Source of the DNA: Bacteroidia bacterium
Lineage (GTDB): Bacteria; Bacteroidota; Bacteroidia; Flavobacteriales; Flavobacteriaceae
Reading direction: 5' to 3'
DNA length: 62,255 nucleotides
Assembly (NCBI GenBank): GCA_030431695.1
Contig: JAUIIU010000010.1
Location: 1-62,255 of the forward strand
Position numbers and translations under genes: made by a program. The notes beneath the pieces are model-generated. The model made no database searches, was not told the origin of the DNA, and worked only from the letters and a program-made list of their open reading frames with translations. How positions within the stretch are numbered: position 1 is the first letter of the stretch; every line of letters starts with the position of its first letter. Below, piece after piece: positions 60,814 through 62,255 of this stretch.

Positions 60814-62076
60814 TTACAGCGAATCCAGATAATCGCTGAGCATTAGTAATGCTTCTTCGTGGACACTGGTTCGTCCTAATTGTGGCATCCTGTAAATAGG
60901 TGATGTGCTGGCAAATCTTGCCTCGATCTCACCGCGGTTTGCGTAAATACCTGTTTCCGAAAAGGCTGTTTCATACCTGAAATCCAACATAAAAGTCGTT
61001 GGCACACTTCCTCCCGGAGAATGGCAATGCGCACAGTTTACGTCCATATAGGCGCGTGCGCGCTCCTCCAATGTTAGGGTGCCGTTCTCCCAGTTCGGGA
61101 TAGCACTGATAGCTGTAGGGTCGTCCAAACCGAGCAATAGCCCATTATCTGTAAAGTACTGAAGCTGGTTGTAAGGGGCATAAGACGGAATGAAATTCAT
61201 GTTCCTGAGCTTCATACCTATAGGCTTAGGGGCATTGAAGCTGTTATGACAGGTGAAACAATCTGTATTGGAAGGAATTATATAGTCCACATTGTTCGTA
61301 GTTCCATTCTCATCTATATAACTTATAGGTATCATACCACCAACATCGTCCCTGAAGGCCTCCGTCATGGTATCATTCCACACATAGTCCGTAGCCATCC
61401 ATCCGCTTTCCAGTTTCAGTAACACACGGGTCTCAATGATCTTTTTACCCAAAGTAGGGTCCCGTTCATCAAGAAAATAGTAAAAGGTTTTGGCGATCAG
61501 GGTATTATTTGGAAAGCCCGGGAGCAGATCACTGTCTATGTATCGCATCGTTTGGCCAACGGGTAGCTTTACGAGTCGTTGCTTAGCAGCGTAATCGGTA
61601 AACAAGGTAGTGCGGATCTCGTACAGCTGAACGTCATCCGCCGGTTCCAGGTCGGATAAAGCGCCCTGGAAGAATCCAAGTTCAGAAAGCGTTGGTGTGA
61701 ATTCCAGTGGGGGTCCGTAAGTTGTTACCGAGGTCGAATTACTCGCTACAGATTCATTTCCGGCTGCATCCAGGGCAGTAACGTAAAAACTGTAAAGGGT
61801 CTCCTGTGTAAGGTTCGCCACTACGGCAGAGGTTGCAGCTACATCAGACAACACTATTGACCCGTCCTGGTACACATTGTATCCGGTTACGCCCACATTA
61901 TCCGTGGAGGCTGTCCAGCCTAAAGTAATAGAATTGACCCCGATATCAGTTACACTCAAGTCGAGTGGCGCCGTTGGATTTTGGTTGTCAAACGCATCCG
62001 GATCCGAATCGTCGCTTCCGCAACTGGTTATCAAAAAGCTCATCAAAAGCAGCAGGGCAAAAGTAATTTTTTTCAT
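60814..62076 (-). CDS. SO_2930-family diheme c-type cytochrome lipoprotein
   Basis: A 420-residue lipoprotein (lipobox ITSC after MKKITFALLLLMSFL, then GSDDSDPD, an acidic surface-export-like stretch). An FN3 domain (about 38-122; PTAPLDLSVTDIGVNSITLG) precedes the cytochrome part, which has two haem motifs, CFTCH (TDCFTCHNSF) and CAHCH (NCAHCHSPGG). The conserved segment FFQGALSDLEPADDVQLYEI is typical of this family. ATGs at 62082 and 62166 are alternatives; 62076 gives a clean signal peptide. It may transfer electrons at the outer membrane or oxidise an extracellular substrate; the family function is unknown. Confidence 0.85.
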   Translation of the reverse strand: MKKITFALLLLMSFLITSCGSDDSDPDAFDNQNPTAPLDLSVTDIGVNSITLGWTASTDNVGVTGYNVYQDGSIVLSDVAATSAVVANLTQETLYSFYVTALDAAGNESVASNSTSVTTYGPPLEFTPTLSELGFFQGALSDLEPADDVQLYEIRTTLFTDYAAKQRLVKLPVGQTMRYIDSDLLPGFPNNTLIAKTFYYFLDERDPTLGKKIIETRVLLKLESGWMATDYVWNDTMTEAFRDDVGGMIPISYIDENGTTNNVDYIIPSNTDCFTCHNSFNAPKPIGMKLRNMNFIPSYAPYNQLQYFTDNGLLLGLDDPTAISAIPNWENGTLTLEERARAYMDVNCAHCHSPGGSVPTTFMLDFRYETAFSETGIYANRGEIEARFASTSPIYRMPQLGRTSVHEEALLMLSDYLDSL

Positions 62077-62249
62077 TGTCATACAATTTGAAGCTAAAAA
62101 TAGAAAATTAGTTCGAGAACAGCTACAGGCTGTGATAAAACTCCGTCGACGGGATGATTCCCTCATTCAACAATGTCATTGACTCAACGCCTCTTTTGAG
62201 CAAATTATTGTTGTCCTAGATTCGGAGAGAATATAAAATAAGATTCATC

Positions 62250-62255
62250 ATGAAA
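62250..62255 (+). CDS. Possible start of a gene cut by the right edge
   Basis: The last 6 bases are ATG AAA, divergent from the cytochrome gene. Too short to judge; only the position suggests a start. Confidence 0.15.

Noticed and set aside
1-62255. tRNA/rRNA genes, CRISPR arrays, insertion sequences or a riboswitch
   Set aside because: No cloverleaf, rRNA segment, regular spacer-repeat array, transposase or recognisable aptamer was seen on reading both strands; short RNAs could be missed by eye.

Overview
The window looks like chromosomal DNA from a member of the Bacteroidota, most likely a (marine-type) Flavobacteriaceae. The evidence is a type IX secretion C-terminal sorting domain, GLPGLI and DUF5686 families, surface lipoproteins with acidic residues after the lipobox Cys, 'AQVGI(G/N)T' surface proteins, a fused branched-chain 2-oxoacid dehydrogenase E1, a general lack of Shine-Dalgarno sequences, and repeated TAnnTTTG -7 promoter boxes (some with a TTG about 20 bases upstream). 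I see no rRNA, tRNA, CRISPR array, IS element or prophage.

Layout. 1-2424: etfBA (etfA cut by the left edge), divergent from pdhB. 2443-2945: a four-helix-bundle gene enclosed by long imperfect inverted repeats, resembling a free-standing rRNA intervening-sequence element. 3029-8153: a DUF5686 outer-membrane protein, a K+-dependent-type membrane pyrophosphatase with an acidic tail, and a strong terminator. 8174-10242: lipoprotein, deoxynucleoside kinase, secreted protein. 10274-17118: a histidine kinase/response regulator pair facing two GLPGLI genes and an outer-membrane beta-barrel gene; the shared control region carries 10-bp-phased TTAAC repeats that recur before the second GLPGLI gene. 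17200-25257: a tightly packed run of a secreted papain-like peptidase and two secreted WD40/caspase-like proteins sharing an RNLxVEDD motif. 25289-27365: rhodanese and a long aromatic amino acid hydroxylase, divergent from a TetR regulator.

27447-43553 is the metabolic core: tetR, then paaE-A-B-C-D-G-H-I-J-Z-F-Y, then a 2-oxoacid dehydrogenase E2, a branched-chain-type aminotransferase and a fused E1, nearly all with overlapping or abutting genes. A near-perfect PaaR-type operator overlaps the operon promoter. The order suggests that phenylalanine or other amino acids are transaminated, oxidatively decarboxylated to acyl-CoA (phenylacetyl-CoA for phenylalanine) and sent straight into the phenylacetyl-CoA epoxidase pathway; no phenylacetate-CoA ligase (paaK) is present here. 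Upstream PhhA (phenylalanine to tyrosine), downstream HutU (histidine) and EtfAB make this an amino-acid catabolic neighbourhood.

43557-46648: DUF4136 lipoprotein, urocanate hydratase overlapping a 57-codon DUF5522 gene, and a small HExxH protein. 46650-56465: a leftward run of surface/secreted proteins (S74 tail-fibre-like, choice-of-anchor-B with T9SS domain, three tandem paralogues, and an 842-residue repeat protein) sharing an N-terminal module. 56738-59784: PLP-dependent deaminase, glucosaminidase-LysM lipoprotein, hemL. 59832-62076: two Spy-like secreted proteins and a diheme cytochrome lipoprotein.

The strongest candidates for something little described are the IVS-like element, the TTAAC-repeat two-component/GLPGLI system, the papain/caspase cluster with its shared VEDD motif, and the paa operon with built-in acyl-CoA supply.
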